51,849 nucleotides of DNA, taken from Haloarcula nitratireducens (GTDB lineage Archaea; Halobacteriota; Halobacteria; Halobacteriales; Haloarculaceae). Position numbers and translations under genes: made by a program. Positions 51,731-51,849 of the stretch are shown here, piece after piece (the stretch's first letter is position 1; each line of letters begins with the position of its first letter). The notes beneath the pieces were generated by a model. The model made no database searches, was not told where the DNA came from, and worked only from the letters and a program-made list of their open reading frames with translations. The stretch covers positions 1 through 51,849 of the forward strand of contig NZ_RKLT01000021.1 of assembly GCF_019599505.1 (NCBI RefSeq). The letters run 5' to 3'.

Positions 51731-51849
51731 TCTGTATCGATCAAACCAAGAAATCCGTGCAAGTCGAGCCGCGTGCCGCGTGGTTTCCACGCGGCACGCG
51801 ACCCTCCGTCGAACTTTCTGGCCAACGTGACTGGACGTGTCTGCTAGGC
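51703..51849 (+). CDS. IS630-family transposase, start of DDE domain (partial)
   Basis: In the -1 frame relative to the upstream ORF this reads KRREMDATVVCIDQTKKSVQ and continues past the window end. It contains the first catalytic Asp (CIDQTKK). Joined to 3-374 it gives a full DDE domain with D, D and E. It can be produced only by a frameshift at 51698-51704 or by starting at the ATG at 51715. Confidence 0.75.
51771..51799 (+). repeat. Perfect 13-bp hairpin in the transposase gene
   Basis: GCGTGCCGCGTGG and CCACGCGGCACGC pair perfectly around TTT. The hairpin lies within the coding region, 66 nt after the A-run. It is unusually strong for a coding sequence and may affect translation or assembly. 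Confidence 0.6.

Larger units (their letters stand above)
51161..51849 (+). mobile_element. IS630-family insertion sequence, left part
   Basis: This is the 5' portion of the element that continues at 1-383. It starts after TA (51159-51160) with the left terminal repeat and contains the helix-turn-helix part and the first catalytic Asp of the transposase. The last 17 bases equal the first 17 of the window. Confidence 0.85.

Overview
The window looks haloarchaeal. Evidence: acidic proteins, Tat (twin-arginine) signals on the exported proteins, a Tat-lipoprotein binding protein, TRAM-like repeats, TATA boxes about 25-34 nt upstream of start codons with almost no leader, many small winged-helix regulators, and a typical haloarchaeal IS630-family transposase. 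No rRNA, tRNA, CRISPR array or recognisable replication gene was seen. The species cannot be named from this.

Layout. (1) 1-541 and 51161-51849 are the two halves of one IS630-family insertion sequence. The first and last 17 bases of the window are identical and lie in frame in the transposase, so the sequence either closes into a circle of about 51.8 kb or is a contig bounded by two copies of the same IS. (2) 525-869 is the 3' remnant of a VTT/DedA-like membrane protein gene. (3) 1055-17507 is a carbohydrate block: an IclR regulator, a CUT1 sugar ABC transporter (ATPase, lipoprotein, two permeases), a creatininase-family hydrolase, a TIM-barrel protein, an enolase-superfamily enzyme, an SDR dehydrogenase, a RidA protein and a HAD phosphatase. 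Facing it are three exported glycosidase-like proteins (GH20, GH123-like/DUF4091, GH109-like). All three families act on N-acetylhexosaminides and two are typified by N-acetylgalactosaminidases, so the block plausibly releases, imports and breaks down GalNAc/GlcNAc-containing sugars.

(4) 17508-26001 is a decayed accessory region: AT-rich DNA, a 5'-truncated PemK/MazF-type toxin remnant, a frameshifted gene, several small winged-helix regulators, a coiled-coil protein and orphan hypotheticals, plus short repeats. (5) 26200-28196 holds a membrane-anchored unknown protein, a small unknown protein and a cytidine deaminase.

(6) 28490-48514 is the most interesting part: a 20-kb island of two divergent, tightly packed operons, read here as anti-invader defence. 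The leftward operon encodes a 749-aa DUF4338/DruA-like protein, a DptF-like P-loop ATPase, an unrecognised 495-aa protein in the dptG position and a 1570-aa DptH-like protein with an internal PD-(D/E)xK-like motif and a C-terminal FtsK/HerA motor. This resembles the restriction half of a DNA-phosphorothioate system (DndFGH or Pbe type). The rightward operon encodes a Zn-knuckle protein, a protein with three TRAM-like repeats, an 1809-aa DEAH helicase with several Cys clusters and a C-terminal DUF1998-type region, and a Cas4/RecB-like Fe-S nuclease. I do not recognise this four-gene combination as a named system. (7) 49180-51042 encodes a DUF262-DUF1524 (GmrSD/SspE-like) nuclease. No phosphorothioate modification gene (dndABCDE or sspABCD) and no DNA methyltransferase was seen, so self/non-self marking, if used, must come from elsewhere.
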